A DNA stretch of 64,000 bases from JADJPG01 sp964491875 (GCA_964491875.1 CAZBIC010000034.1:18648-82647); one strand, 5' to 3'. Positions 25,951-33,969 are shown, counted from the first letter of the stretch. Notes: generated by a model from the sequence alone, not told the origin. Translations and numbers: made by a program.

Positions 25951-27060
25951 ATGAAAGCCCCCACCCAGAATCCGCCGGTCCAAGTCATCCCGTTCATTGC
26001 CGAGTCCGCTCCGGACGCTGTGGCGCAGATTCGCGCGAAGCTGGGTCCGGACGCCGTGGTGGTCAACGTCCGTCAACTGCCCGCCGACGGCCTCGCCAAG
26101 CTCTGGAAGAGCCCGCGCATTGAAGTGCTGGCCTACAAGCCCGACGGCAAGCCGGCGGCGGTGGGCATCGCGGATCCGTTAAGCGAACTGAAGCAGGAAT
26201 TGCAGGCGATTCGGCAACAGCTGGCCTCGGCGAACGCCGGTGCAGTGGCGGATTCGCCGAGAGGATTGACGCAGTCGACGCGTTCCGGCGGTGCGCGCAG
26301 CGGCGGCGTGCCGTCCTGGCGCGTGGGTGAAGTGCTGGAATCGTCCGGACTAATGCCCGTTCACGCGCAGCGCGTGATGGAACGATTGCAAGCGAGCCAC
26401 GGTGACATTCCGCCGGAATCGCTTGCGGAAGAACTCGTGATGGCGCGCTCGGCGCTCACCGGATTGTGGCGTCATTTGCCGGAGTTGGGCCGGTCGGATC
26501 GTGGTTTGCATGTGTTGGTGGGCCCGGCGGGCGCGGGCAAAACGACGTGCATCTGCAAATGGCTGGCGCAGGCGCGGCTGATTGAGGGACGTTCCGCGCA
26601 CGTGTGGCGGCTGGACGCCACGACGGCGAACACCGCCGAGGCGTTGAGCGTTTACTGCGAGATTCTAGGCGTGCCGACGGAGCGCACGTGGACGAGCGGC
26701 GTGCCGCTGGAGGCGGACCTTTGCTTCGTGGATTTGCCGGGCGTGGACTGGCGGAATTCGAGCGCGATTCACGAGATGAAAAAACTGATTGAAGGCCTCG
26801 GCGCGAGCCGTGTTCATCTCGTCTTGAACGCCGCTTACGAGGTGCCGTTGCTGCTGGCGCAAGCGCGTGCGTTCTCGGCGCTTCCGGTGGATGACTTGAT
26901 CCTCACGCATCTCGATGAAGAGCCGCGTTGGGGCAAGATTTGGAACGTCGTGCTCGGCACAAATTATCCAGTGCGTTTCCTGAGCTCGGCGCAGAATGTT
27001 CCCGGCGACTTCCTGCCCGCGACGCCGGAGCGAATTCTCACGCGTCAATTCCCTGCGTAA
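25951..27060 (+). CDS. flhF: Flagellar SRP-type GTPase FlhF
   Basis: FlhF positions the flagellar base, usually at the pole. The 369-residue product has an N-terminal basic domain, a linker and an SRP-like GTPase domain with P-loop VGPAGAGKTT (about 190-199), DLCFVDLPGVDW in place of the usual DTAGR-type G3, and LILTHLDEEPRWGKIWN as G4 region. The G3 motif reads DLPGVD, which departs from DTAGR; whether activity is altered is unknown. The usual downstream regulator FlhG (MinD-like) is missing; a small membrane protein follows instead. Confidence 0.92.
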   Translation: MKAPTQNPPVQVIPFIAESAPDAVAQIRAKLGPDAVVVNVRQLPADGLAKLWKSPRIEVLAYKPDGKPAAVGIADPLSELKQELQAIRQQLASANAGAVADSPRGLTQSTRSGGARSGGVPSWRVGEVLESSGLMPVHAQRVMERLQASHGDIPPESLAEELVMARSALTGLWRHLPELGRSDRGLHVLVGPAGAGKTTCICKWLAQARLIEGRSAHVWRLDATTANTAEALSVYCEILGVPTERTWTSGVPLEADLCFVDLPGVDWRNSSAIHEMKKLIEGLGASRVHLVLNAAYEVPLLLAQARAFSALPVDDLILTHLDEEPRWGKIWNVVLGTNYPVRFLSSAQNVPGDFLPATPERILTRQFPA

Positions 27061-27101
27061 ATGCGGCCTTTGCTGGTGCCGCGCGGCCCGTCTCCTCTCG
27101 C

Positions 27102-27117
27102 TGGCAAAGCACCTGCT
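27102..27117 (+). promoter_or_regulatory. Sigma-54 promoter before the small membrane gene and fliA
   Basis: TGGCAAAGCACCTGCT has GG at 27103-27104 and GC at 27115-27116, exactly ten bases apart, followed by AAG. It lies in the 82-base gap after flhF; transcription would start near 27128, 15 bases before the next ATG. It would place the sigma-28 gene and motAB under direct sigma-54 control. Confidence 0.75.
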
Positions 27118-27142
27118 AAGTCCCTCTCGATGTTCGTGCAAT

Positions 27143-27388
27143 ATGAAGTTAATCATGGTCCTCGGCGGTGTCATCGGGTTCGGCATCGGCATGTCCTTCA
27201 GCTGGGCGCAAGGCAGTTCGTGGCCTGCGATTCTCTGGCGGTCAGCGGTGGCGGCGTTGGTGGCCGGGATTTTACTTCGTTGGTGGGGCCGGCTCTGGTT
27301 GAAGTGCCTTTCGGAATCTTACCAGGAACGCCAGGCCGCCCTCAAAAAACAAGCTGCTTCCACTCCGTCTAACTCCCCAAGCAAATGA
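27143..27388 (+). CDS. Small membrane protein between flhF and fliA
   Basis: The 81-residue product has two hydrophobic segments (about residues 3-20 and 27-46, the second with WRSAVAALVAGILLRWWG) and a basic, Ser-rich cytoplasmic tail. No family was recognised. The ATG at 27143 is preferred because it lies downstream of the sigma-54 element; an upstream in-frame start at 26996 would lie inside flhF. Its stop overlaps the fliA start (ATGA), so the two are coupled. It occupies the place of flhG in related operons, but shows no MinD-like sequence. The role is unknown. Confidence 0.75.
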   Translation: MKLIMVLGGVIGFGIGMSFSWAQGSSWPAILWRSAVAALVAGILLRWWGRLWLKCLSESYQERQAALKKQAASTPSNSPSK

Positions 27389-28215
27389 CAGGCGCCACTC
27401 TCTGCCGCACCGAAGCTGTTCAAACCCCGGAAGAACAACGGGTCGATCCAGCCAAACTCTGGAAACGCTATGCCAAGTCCCGGCCTGGCAGCAAAATCGA
27501 GGACCAGCTCGTTCTCCAGTATCTCCCCCTCGTTCGCACTGTTGTCGGCCGTCTCGCGATGACGTTGCCCGCCCACGCGGCGACCGAGGATTTATACAGT
27601 GCGGGTCTCGTGGGTTTGCTCCACGCCGTGCGCCGTTACAATCACAAGGCCGGCGTGCTGTTCGAAACCTACGCCCGCGTCCGCATCCGCGGAGCCGTGT
27701 TCGATGAACTGCGCAAGCTCGACTGGGTGCCGCGTTCAGTTCACGACAAGGCGCGCAAGGTCGAGGACGTGATGCGCAAGCTTGAGCAGAAGATTGGTCG
27801 GGTGCCCAGCAACGCCGAGATGGCCGAGGCGCTCGACGTCACCGAGCCGGAATACGAACAACTGCTGAACGAGATTCGTCCGGCGACGTTTGTTTGTCTC
27901 GACTCCGTCCGAAGTGCTGAGCAGGAAGGCGAGGCGACGCAGCATGAAGCCGTGGCCGATGCTTCTGTGCCGGATCCGAGCCACAACACCGAACGCCGCG
28001 AGCTTTCGCGCATCATCGCCAGCCGTCTTGAAACGCTGCCCGACATGCAGCGAAAGGTTCTGGCACTTTATTATTTTGAGGATCTTCGCCTTCGGGAAAT
28101 CGCCGAAGTGTTCGGCGTGACGGAATCGCGCATCAGCCAGATTCACGCGGCGGCGATTCTTTCCATCAAGTCGTTCCTCGCCAAGCACGACACCATCCAG
28201 ACGGACGTGAAGTAA
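27385..28215 (+). CDS. fliA: Flagellar sigma-28 factor FliA
   Basis: The 276-residue product is a FliA/WhiG-type sigma factor that directs late flagellar genes. Region 2 is seen as YLPLVRTVVGRLAMTLPAHA, YSAGLVGLLHAVRRYNHKAG and FETYARVRIRGAVFDELRKL-DWVPRS. Region 3 is around KIGRVPSNAEMAEALDV. Region 4 is LPDMQRKVLALYYFEDLRLR followed by GVTESRISQIHAAAILSIK. No FlgM anti-sigma factor was recognised nearby. Its targets, such as flagellin, are not in this window. It is translationally coupled to the small membrane gene and probably transcribed from the sigma-54 promoter at 27102. Confidence 0.96.
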   Translation: MTGATLCRTEAVQTPEEQRVDPAKLWKRYAKSRPGSKIEDQLVLQYLPLVRTVVGRLAMTLPAHAATEDLYSAGLVGLLHAVRRYNHKAGVLFETYARVRIRGAVFDELRKLDWVPRSVHDKARKVEDVMRKLEQKIGRVPSNAEMAEALDVTEPEYEQLLNEIRPATFVCLDSVRSAEQEGEATQHEAVADASVPDPSHNTERRELSRIIASRLETLPDMQRKVLALYYFEDLRLREIAEVFGVTESRISQIHAAAILSIKSFLAKHDTIQTDVK

Positions 28216-28242
28216 CCGCAGCCTGGTCCGTCACCACTCATC

Positions 28243-29103
28243 ATGTTTGTCATCCTTGGATTCGTCATCGTCCTCGGATCCGTCATCGGCGGATTCATGC
28301 TGGCTGGCGGTCATCCCGGGCATCTTTTCGTCCTCTCGGAATATATTGTCATCGGTGGTTGCGGTCTCGGGGCCATCGTCACCATGTCGGGCGGCAAGCA
28401 CGTGCTCGTCGGGCTCATCAAGCAGATGCTGGGCACGTTCAAGGGCAACACTTATTCCAAGAAAGCCTACGAGGAACTCTTCAAGGCGCTCTACGAATTG
28501 TTCATGCTCGGTCGCCGCAACGGCATGATCGCGCTGGAAGAACACGTCAGCAATCCGCATGGCAGCAGCATTTTTGGAAAGTATCCGACCATCTCGAAGA
28601 ATCATCACGCGCTCGACTTTCTCTGCGGCGGCCTCCGTCCGGTCATTGACGGCAAGGTGAAGCCGGATCAGTTGAAGGTTTTGATGGAGATCGAGCTGGA
28701 CGCGATGGAGAACGAGCATCACACGCCGATCAGCGTGTTGACGAAGGCGGCGGATGCGATTCCGGGATTCGGGATCGTCGCGGCCGTCTTGGGCATCGTT
28801 ATTACGATGGGTTCCATCGCCGGTCCGATCGAGGAGATCGGCCATCACGTCGCCGCCGCGCTCGTTGGAACGTTCATCGGAATTCTTGTTTCGTACGGCT
28901 TTCTCAATCCCATGATCGTGGGCATGGAGTCGAACGGCACTTCGGAGATTACATATATGAGGTGTGTTTCCGGAGCGGTGATCGGTTTTGCCAACGGCAT
29001 GGCGCCGGTCATGGCCGTGGAAGTCGCGCGCCGGTCGTTGAGCAGTGATGTGAAACCGAAGCCCGACGAGCTGGAAGCGATGCTCAAGGGCATTGGCAAG
29101 TAA
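28243..29103 (+). CDS. motA: Flagellar stator protein MotA
   Basis: MotA is the ion-channel and torque-generating stator subunit. The 286-residue protein has four membrane helices (first at about residues 2-22, last two at about 170-220), a cytoplasmic loop with charged residues, and the typical DAIPGFGIVAAVLGIVITMG and HVAAALVGTFIGILVSYGFL segments. It resembles the proton-type MotA of Proteobacteria by length. It follows fliA by 27 bases and precedes motB by 14. Confidence 0.96.
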   Translation: MFVILGFVIVLGSVIGGFMLAGGHPGHLFVLSEYIVIGGCGLGAIVTMSGGKHVLVGLIKQMLGTFKGNTYSKKAYEELFKALYELFMLGRRNGMIALEEHVSNPHGSSIFGKYPTISKNHHALDFLCGGLRPVIDGKVKPDQLKVLMEIELDAMENEHHTPISVLTKAADAIPGFGIVAAVLGIVITMGSIAGPIEEIGHHVAAALVGTFIGILVSYGFLNPMIVGMESNGTSEITYMRCVSGAVIGFANGMAPVMAVEVARRSLSSDVKPKPDELEAMLKGIGK

Positions 29104-29117
29104 ACGCCTGGCTGCTC

Positions 29118-29867
29118 ATGGGAAAAAAGCACGCACATCACGGAGGCGCCTGGAAGATCGCCTACGCGGACTTCGTCACCGCTATGATGGCGTTGTTCCT
29201 GGTGCTCTGGCTCACGTCGCAGGACGAAAAGATCAAGGAAGCCGTCCAGCGTTCGTTTACCAATCCCTTTGCGTCGCTCACCAAGGAATCGTCCGGCATC
29301 ATTCCCCAAAAGGACATTCCGGCCGTGTCACGCGACAAGGGCGGCAACTTCGATTCCGCTGCGGCGGTTGAACTCGCGATGCTGCGTCGCTTGAACGAGG
29401 AATTGCTGAAGGCGCTGGAGAAGGAGATCGATGACGACCCGCAGGATCCGAAACCCATCAAGCTGGACCTGACCGCGGAGGGATTGCGGATCAGCGTGTT
29501 TGATCGTGCCAAGAAACCGATCTTCAAACTGCAAAGCTCGGAGTTCACACAGTACGGTGCCTGGGTGATGTCGACGTTGGCGTGGCAGATTTCGTTGTTC
29601 TCCACGTTCAACGTGGAGCTGGAAGGGCACACCGAGAGCGGTCTGAAACCGATCCGGGAGGATTTTGGCGATTGGGAAATCTCCGCGGAACGCGCGAGCG
29701 CGGCGCGACGGAAGCTGATCGAGCACGGCGTTTCGGCCGGGCAGATTCGAAAGATCGTGGGCTTTGGCGACACCGTTCCCATGCCGCAAACGGCGCCGGA
29801 GGATGAAACAAACCGGCGAATTACGATCATGCTCAAAGTCCGCACCGGCAAAGGAAACGGCCCATGA
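29118..29867 (+). CDS. motB: Flagellar stator protein MotB
   Basis: MotB anchors the stator to peptidoglycan. The 249-residue product has the basic start (MGKKHAHHGGAWKIAYADF), a single membrane helix with the essential ion-binding aspartate at D18, and a C-terminal OmpA-like peptidoglycan-binding domain (NVELEGHTESG, WEISAERASAARRKLIEHGV, IVGFGDTVPM, NRRITIML). It overlaps the next small gene by four bases. Confidence 0.95.
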   Translation: MGKKHAHHGGAWKIAYADFVTAMMALFLVLWLTSQDEKIKEAVQRSFTNPFASLTKESSGIIPQKDIPAVSRDKGGNFDSAAAVELAMLRRLNEELLKALEKEIDDDPQDPKPIKLDLTAEGLRISVFDRAKKPIFKLQSSEFTQYGAWVMSTLAWQISLFSTFNVELEGHTESGLKPIREDFGDWEISAERASAARRKLIEHGVSAGQIRKIVGFGDTVPMPQTAPEDETNRRITIMLKVRTGKGNGP

Positions 29868-30148
29868 GCAAGGCAGCCTTGGCCACGGAGCCGTTCGTGC
29901 CGTTTGGTTCGGGTACGGCGGCAGGCGTCAAATCCGCAGGGGTAATGGCGAATCTCAAGGTCGTTCCAAAGGATTCGGCTGCATCTTTTTCTCCCTTTCA
30001 GCCGACTCCGGGCGCGCATGCCCATGGCCCGGCGTCAGGTGGAACCGGTGAACCGACAGTGACGTTGCAGAAGGAAGGCGAAAAGATTGTGGGAATTCGC
30101 GTGGAGTGCGCTTGCGGGCAGGTCATCGAGCTGGCGTGCTCGTATTAA
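29864..30148 (+). CDS. 94-residue protein coupled to motB, unknown function
   Basis: This small soluble protein shows no known domain. The first 65 residues are Ala/Gly/Pro-rich and probably disordered. The last 30 form a compact piece, VTLQKEGEKIVGIRVECACG and QVIELACSY, with three cysteines in a CxC...C arrangement that could bind metal or form a disulfide. Its ATG overlaps the motB stop, so it is made with the stator; a stator or flagellar accessory role is inference. It ends the main flagellar operon. Confidence 0.7.
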   Translation: MSKAALATEPFVPFGSGTAAGVKSAGVMANLKVVPKDSAASFSPFQPTPGAHAHGPASGGTGEPTVTLQKEGEKIVGIRVECACGQVIELACSY

Positions 30149-30171
30149 GTGTCAGGTCAAATGTCACGCGG

Positions 30172-30247
30172 TGCAGGTTACAAGTTACAAGTTGAAGGTG
30201 GGGCGCAGGGAACCTGAAACCTGCAACGTGCACCCTGTAACGTTTCC
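30172..30247. repeat. Heptad-unit inverted repeat element between convergent genes
   Basis: The left arm is built of 7-base units (GGTGCAG, GTTACAA, GTTACAA, GTTGAAG) and the right arm of units complementary to the same pattern (AACCTGA, AACCTGC, AACGTGC, ACCCTGT). The consensus is GTTRCAG on one arm and its complement on the other, separated by about ten bases. It fills the gap between the 94-residue gene and the convergent methyltransferase gene and could act as a bidirectional terminator or be a mobile or selfish repeat. Confidence 0.7.
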
Positions 30248-30252
30248 AGCGT

Positions 30253-31023
30253 TCAATGCGTTGCGGCGGGTTCCCACACGAAGATTCTCGAATCCCGCCA
30301 GTCTTTCATTTCCACGATCTGCTTCGGACGAACACCCGGGATCGCGAAAGTGTTACTGATGAGCAGACAAGCCGGGCGCATCTCGGACTGCGCCTTCTTC
30401 CACAAGTCGGGCATGGGAACGGGCGACAGGAAGCAGTAAACGACGTCGTATTGCTCGAGGTCCACTTTCCACAGGCTTTGATAACGCACGCGGCAGTTCT
30501 TGCGAAAGAGGCAGCGGAACCACGAGGCAGCGAACACCAGCGGCGCGGTTTCCACACCCTCGAATTGCGCGTTCGGAAAGCGGCGCGACAGCTGACAGAG
30601 CGTTCCGGCGAGGCCGCTGCCGAGATCGACGAAACGAAAACGATCGCCGCGCGTCTTGATTAGTTCAGCAATCTTTTCGCCCGTGGCATCGCCGGTGAGA
30701 TACAGCGGCACGCCGCCGCCGAGGCTGTTCCAGTTCAAGAGCAGCAGCAGGACAAAACCCGCCAGATAAGCCCAGGCCGGCACGTTCCACGCGATCAGCA
30801 GCAAGAGCAGGGGCACGAACGCGAAGTTGATAGCCCACCACCAGCGCGAAAGTCCGAGTCGATGGCCGATGGCCGCAGCGAGCAGACCGTGGGCAGCCGC
30901 TGCGACGGGCAGGGATGGCCTGAAGGCGAATGCCGCCGCGGCGGTGTAAAACAGGATCGCGAGCAACAACGCCGCGGCGATTTGCGCGGCGAGCGCGCGG
31001 AGGATGGGCAGGCGTTGTGGCAT
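30253..31023 (-). CDS. Membrane-anchored class I SAM-dependent methyltransferase-like protein
   Basis: The 256-residue product has an N-terminal membrane part with about four hydrophobic segments (residues 10-100, including LLLAILFYTAAAAFAF and WAYLAGFVLLLLL). A Rossmann-like domain follows with the SAM-binding motif FRFVDLGSGLAG (about 130-141), the acidic strand end FEGVETAPLV and DVVYCFLSP. This layout is seen in small membrane methyltransferases of uncertain substrate. It is transcribed opposite to the flagellar genes and separates the mot genes from flgF. No link to motility is evident. Confidence 0.82.
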   Translation of the reverse strand: MPQRLPILRALAAQIAAALLLAILFYTAAAAFAFRPSLPVAAAAHGLLAAAIGHRLGLSRWWWAINFAFVPLLLLLIAWNVPAWAYLAGFVLLLLLNWNSLGGGVPLYLTGDATGEKIAELIKTRGDRFRFVDLGSGLAGTLCQLSRRFPNAQFEGVETAPLVFAASWFRCLFRKNCRVRYQSLWKVDLEQYDVVYCFLSPVPMPDLWKKAQSEMRPACLLISNTFAIPGVRPKQIVEMKDWRDSRIFVWEPAATH

Positions 31024-31033
31024 TGAATGCGGC

Positions 31034-31208
31034 TTCCGCTGACGGGCGGATCAACGAGCGGAAACACCGCTGCCTTCTAAGCGCTGGTCGTGGTGGATTC
31101 AAGGACGGAACGACTCCCGACTTCCCCAACCGATGGTGGAGAATGGCCGGAACGGTCGCAGTGAACGGCACATTTTTCCGCTGCGACAGGTCCGGGTTAG
31201 CGCGGACC
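31034..31208 (+). other. Hairpin-containing intergenic region upstream of flgF
   Basis: The 240 bases between the divergent methyltransferase gene and flgF contain three inverted repeats: TTCCGCT/AGCGGAA (31034-31040/31057-31063), GTCGCAG/CTGCGAC (31155-31161/31181-31187) and GGTCCG/CGGACC (31189-31194/31203-31208). They lie just upstream of the sigma-54 promoter, where activator sites or a structured RNA could be. No ORF of interest is present. Confidence 0.35.
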
Positions 31209-31232
31209 AATGGAATCCGGGCAATTACGTGC

Positions 31233-31248
31233 TGGCATAGGCGCTGCT
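31233..31248 (+). promoter_or_regulatory. Sigma-54 promoter of the flgF operon
   Basis: TGGCATAGGCGCTGCT has GG at 31234-31235 and GC at 31246-31247, ten bases apart, followed by AAAC as at the flgB promoter. The expected transcription start is near 31259, only about five bases before the flgF ATG, so the message would be almost leaderless. Confidence 0.8.
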
Positions 31249-31263
31249 AAACATCCCATTTGA

Positions 31264-32013
31264 ATGAACGTTAGTCTCTACCAAGCCGCGTCAGCCCTGA
31301 ATGCGATGGATCGCTGGCAGGAGACAATCGCGGAGAACCTCGCGTCGAGTTCGGTTCCCGGCTACAAGAAGCAGGACTTTTCTTTCGCCGCTGTTCAGGC
31401 CGGACTGCATCCGGTGGCTGGCTCCTCCGCCGGTAGTCGCGCTGTGCTGATGAGTGGCGGCCAGGCCGGCACAAACTTCCAGCCCGGCGATTTTCGCGTC
31501 ACGAACGTGAAGACGGATGTCGCCATCGACGGGATGGGATTCTTCGAAGTGCAGCTGCCCAACGGCTCCAGTGCCTACACCCGCGACGGCGAATTTCACA
31601 TCGATGCCCAGGGCCAGCTCGTGACGAAGGAAGGTTACCGCGTGATGGGCGACGGCGGGCCAATCATTCTCGACCTGAACAATTACACGGAGCTTTCCGT
31701 CTCGGCCACGGGCGAAGTAAGCCAGGGCGCGGATTTGAAAGGCCGGCTGAAGCTCACGGAGTTTGGGAATACCAAGGCGCTGACTCGTTTGAGCGGTGGA
31801 TACTTTACGGCGGAGAATCCCGCGACTGCCGCGATGGCCTCTGACGCTTCGAGCGTCCGTCAGGGCGTGCTGGAACAGGCGAATACTTCCACGGTGATGG
31901 AAATGGCGAACTTGATGACCGCCATGAGGACTTTCGAAGCCAACCAGAGGATGGCGCAAATCCACGACGACCGGATGGCAAAGACCATCACGGAACTCGG
32001 CAACCTCAGTTGA
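31264..32013 (+). CDS. flgF: Flagellar rod protein FlgF
   Basis: FlgF is a proximal rod subunit. The 249-residue product has the family N-terminus in the form RWQETIAENLASSSVPGYKK, the central DGMGFFEVQLPNGSSAYTRD block and the C-terminal QGVLEQANTSTVMEMANLMT and FEANQRMAQIHD. The rod-motif NNIAN is degenerate (ENLAS), as is common in FlgF compared with FlgG. It opens the second flagellar operon behind a sigma-54 promoter and is followed by flgG after 8 bases. Confidence 0.93.
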   Translation: MNVSLYQAASALNAMDRWQETIAENLASSSVPGYKKQDFSFAAVQAGLHPVAGSSAGSRAVLMSGGQAGTNFQPGDFRVTNVKTDVAIDGMGFFEVQLPNGSSAYTRDGEFHIDAQGQLVTKEGYRVMGDGGPIILDLNNYTELSVSATGEVSQGADLKGRLKLTEFGNTKALTRLSGGYFTAENPATAAMASDASSVRQGVLEQANTSTVMEMANLMTAMRTFEANQRMAQIHDDRMAKTITELGNLS

Positions 32014-32021
32014 ACTAAATC

Positions 32022-32804
32022 ATGCTTCGATCCCTTTACTCCTCGGCTTCGGGGATGCAATCCCAGCAGCTCAACCTCGACACGATTTCCAACAACCTGG
32101 CCAACGTCAACACGACCGGGTTCAAGAAGAGCAAGATCGAGTTCCAGGATCTGCTTTACCAGACTTACCGTCCCGCCGGCGCCGATCAAGGCGGCGGCAA
32201 TCTCCTGCCCACCGGCCTCCAGGTGGGCCACGGTTCCCGCGTAGTCGCGACATCCAAGATTTTTACCACCGGCGAGTTTACTCGCACTGGCGAGAGTCTC
32301 GATGTCGCGATTCAAGGGGACGGCTTTTTCGAAGTGCAGCTGCCCGACGGCACGCGCGCTTACACTCGCGACGGCGCTCTGAAACGCGCGTCCGACGGCC
32401 GTGTGGTCACGAGCGACGGTCTGGTGGTGCAAGGTGGATTCCAGCCAATCCCCGCCGGCACGACGGATATCTCCATCTCGCCGAACGGTGACGTGGAAAC
32501 GCGTGGTTCGAACGGCACCCAGACATTCCGCGTCACGCTGGTGCGTTTTGCGAATCCTGCCGGGCTCGATTCCATCGGGCGCAATCTTTACAGGGAAACG
32601 GGAGCGTCCGGCACACCGGAAATCGGTAACGCGGGCGAGAACGGTTTCGGCACCATGCAACAGGGCTACCTCGAAATGTCGAACGTCAAGGTGGTCGAGG
32701 AAATGGTGAACCTCATCGTCGCGCAGCGCGCCTACGAAGTGAACGCCAAGTCCGTGCAGGCTGCCGACGAAATGATGCAGCTCAGCAACAATCTCCGCCG
32801 GTAA
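32022..32804 (+). CDS. flgG: Flagellar distal rod protein FlgG
   Basis: FlgG builds the distal rod. The 260-residue product has the exact family length and motifs: MLRSLYSSASGMQSQQLNLD, TISNNLANVNTTGFKKSKIE, FQDLLYQTYRPAGADQGGG and the C-terminal EEMVNLIVAQRAYEVNAKSV plus QAADEMMQLSNNLRR. It precedes flgA by three bases, so rod and P-ring genes are co-expressed. Confidence 0.97.
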   Translation: MLRSLYSSASGMQSQQLNLDTISNNLANVNTTGFKKSKIEFQDLLYQTYRPAGADQGGGNLLPTGLQVGHGSRVVATSKIFTTGEFTRTGESLDVAIQGDGFFEVQLPDGTRAYTRDGALKRASDGRVVTSDGLVVQGGFQPIPAGTTDISISPNGDVETRGSNGTQTFRVTLVRFANPAGLDSIGRNLYRETGASGTPEIGNAGENGFGTMQQGYLEMSNVKVVEEMVNLIVAQRAYEVNAKSVQAADEMMQLSNNLRR

Positions 32805-32807
32805 CCC

Positions 32808-33935
32808 ATGAAGACGCAGCCACCCATCTCCGTGATTGCGGCCAGTTCCCGCCTCGGTCGTGCATTGCTGCATCTCGTCTGCCTGTGTCGCGGTGGCGAT
32901 GGCCGCTGGCACGGTCGCGGGATCGTCCGCGAGCTTTTCTCCTGGAAGGCTCGTGCGAACCCGCGCCCGAGTGGCGGAACCTGGCGGCGCACGACTGCTT
33001 CCTTCGTGGTGGGCCTGCAGACAGCGCTCGGCGTCATCGCGGCCCCGGCTGTGATTGATCTGGAGCTGCGGAACAACGCGCAAGTCGACAGCGCGGGCGT
33101 CTATCTTCATCACCTCGTTTCCTCCACTCCGGTCTCATTTCCACAACAGCCCATCCGCCTCGCGGACGCGCCTTCATTTGGGCGGGCCCTTTCATTTTCG
33201 CCGGAGCAAATAAATGAACTGCTGCGCCGTGCGGTGCCGCAATTGACCGCGCCGAACTGGACTGGCGCATCCCAAGTGCGCGTGATTCGTCGTTCGCGAT
33301 TCCTCGGGGAAGGTGAATTGCGCGAACTCTTGATCGCGACGCTTCAAAGCGAGCAGGTGCGCGACAAGGGAACGCTCGAACTCAACCTCGGCCGGCCTTG
33401 GCTCGGTGTGAATCTCCCGGATGAATCGTTGACCTTGCGAGTGCTGAACATGCCGGCCAGCGGCGTGAGCCCAAACTTCATTGTGCGCTTTGAATTGTTG
33501 GCCGGAACCGAACGGTTCGGCCCATGGCAGACGGTGGTGCAAGCGCGAATCATGAAGGATGTGCCGGTGGCGCGATTGCTGGTAAAGCGCGGCCAACCGC
33601 TGCAGTCCACGGACTTTACGGCTGAACGCCGCGACGTTCTGTCACTGCGCGAGCCGGTCCCTGTGGAGGCGTTGAACAATCCGACGCTGGAGATCATTGA
33701 GAACGTGATGCCGAGCCAGCCCTTGCTGGCGCGTTCGATCCGGATGCGTCCGGTCGTGCTGCGCGGCCAGGTGGTCGACGGCCTCGTGCGCGATGGTTCG
33801 ATGAACATTTCCCTGAAGGTCGAAGTGCTGGCGGATGGTTTGCCCGGGCAGACCGTTCGCGTGCGTAACCCGAAAAACAAGCGAGAGTTCTATGCCAAAG
33901 TCCAAGACGAACAAACCGTTGTCATCAATCTCTAA
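32808..33935 (+). CDS. flgA: Flagellar P-ring chaperone FlgA
   Basis: FlgA is a periplasmic chaperone needed for P-ring assembly. The C-terminal SAF-type domain is clear (VARLLVKRGQPLQSTDFTAE, MRPVVLRGQVVDGLVRDGSM, QTVRVRNPKNKREFYAKVQD). The mature N-terminus begins near IDLELRNNAQVDSAGVYLHH. The 375 residues are longer than usual because about 65 Arg/Gly/Trp-rich residues precede the hydrophobic segment ASFVVGLQTALGVIAAPAV, which looks like the real signal peptide. Either the n-region is unusually long, or translation starts later (GTG near 33007), or an upstream frameshift exists. Confidence 0.88.
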   Translation: MKTQPPISVIAASSRLGRALLHLVCLCRGGDGRWHGRGIVRELFSWKARANPRPSGGTWRRTTASFVVGLQTALGVIAAPAVIDLELRNNAQVDSAGVYLHHLVSSTPVSFPQQPIRLADAPSFGRALSFSPEQINELLRRAVPQLTAPNWTGASQVRVIRRSRFLGEGELRELLIATLQSEQVRDKGTLELNLGRPWLGVNLPDESLTLRVLNMPASGVSPNFIVRFELLAGTERFGPWQTVVQARIMKDVPVARLLVKRGQPLQSTDFTAERRDVLSLREPVPVEALNNPTLEIIENVMPSQPLLARSIRMRPVVLRGQVVDGLVRDGSMNISLKVEVLADGLPGQTVRVRNPKNKREFYAKVQDEQTVVINL

Positions 33936-33969
33936 GTCCGCCTCCAAGCCATCGTCGGTGGGATCCTCG

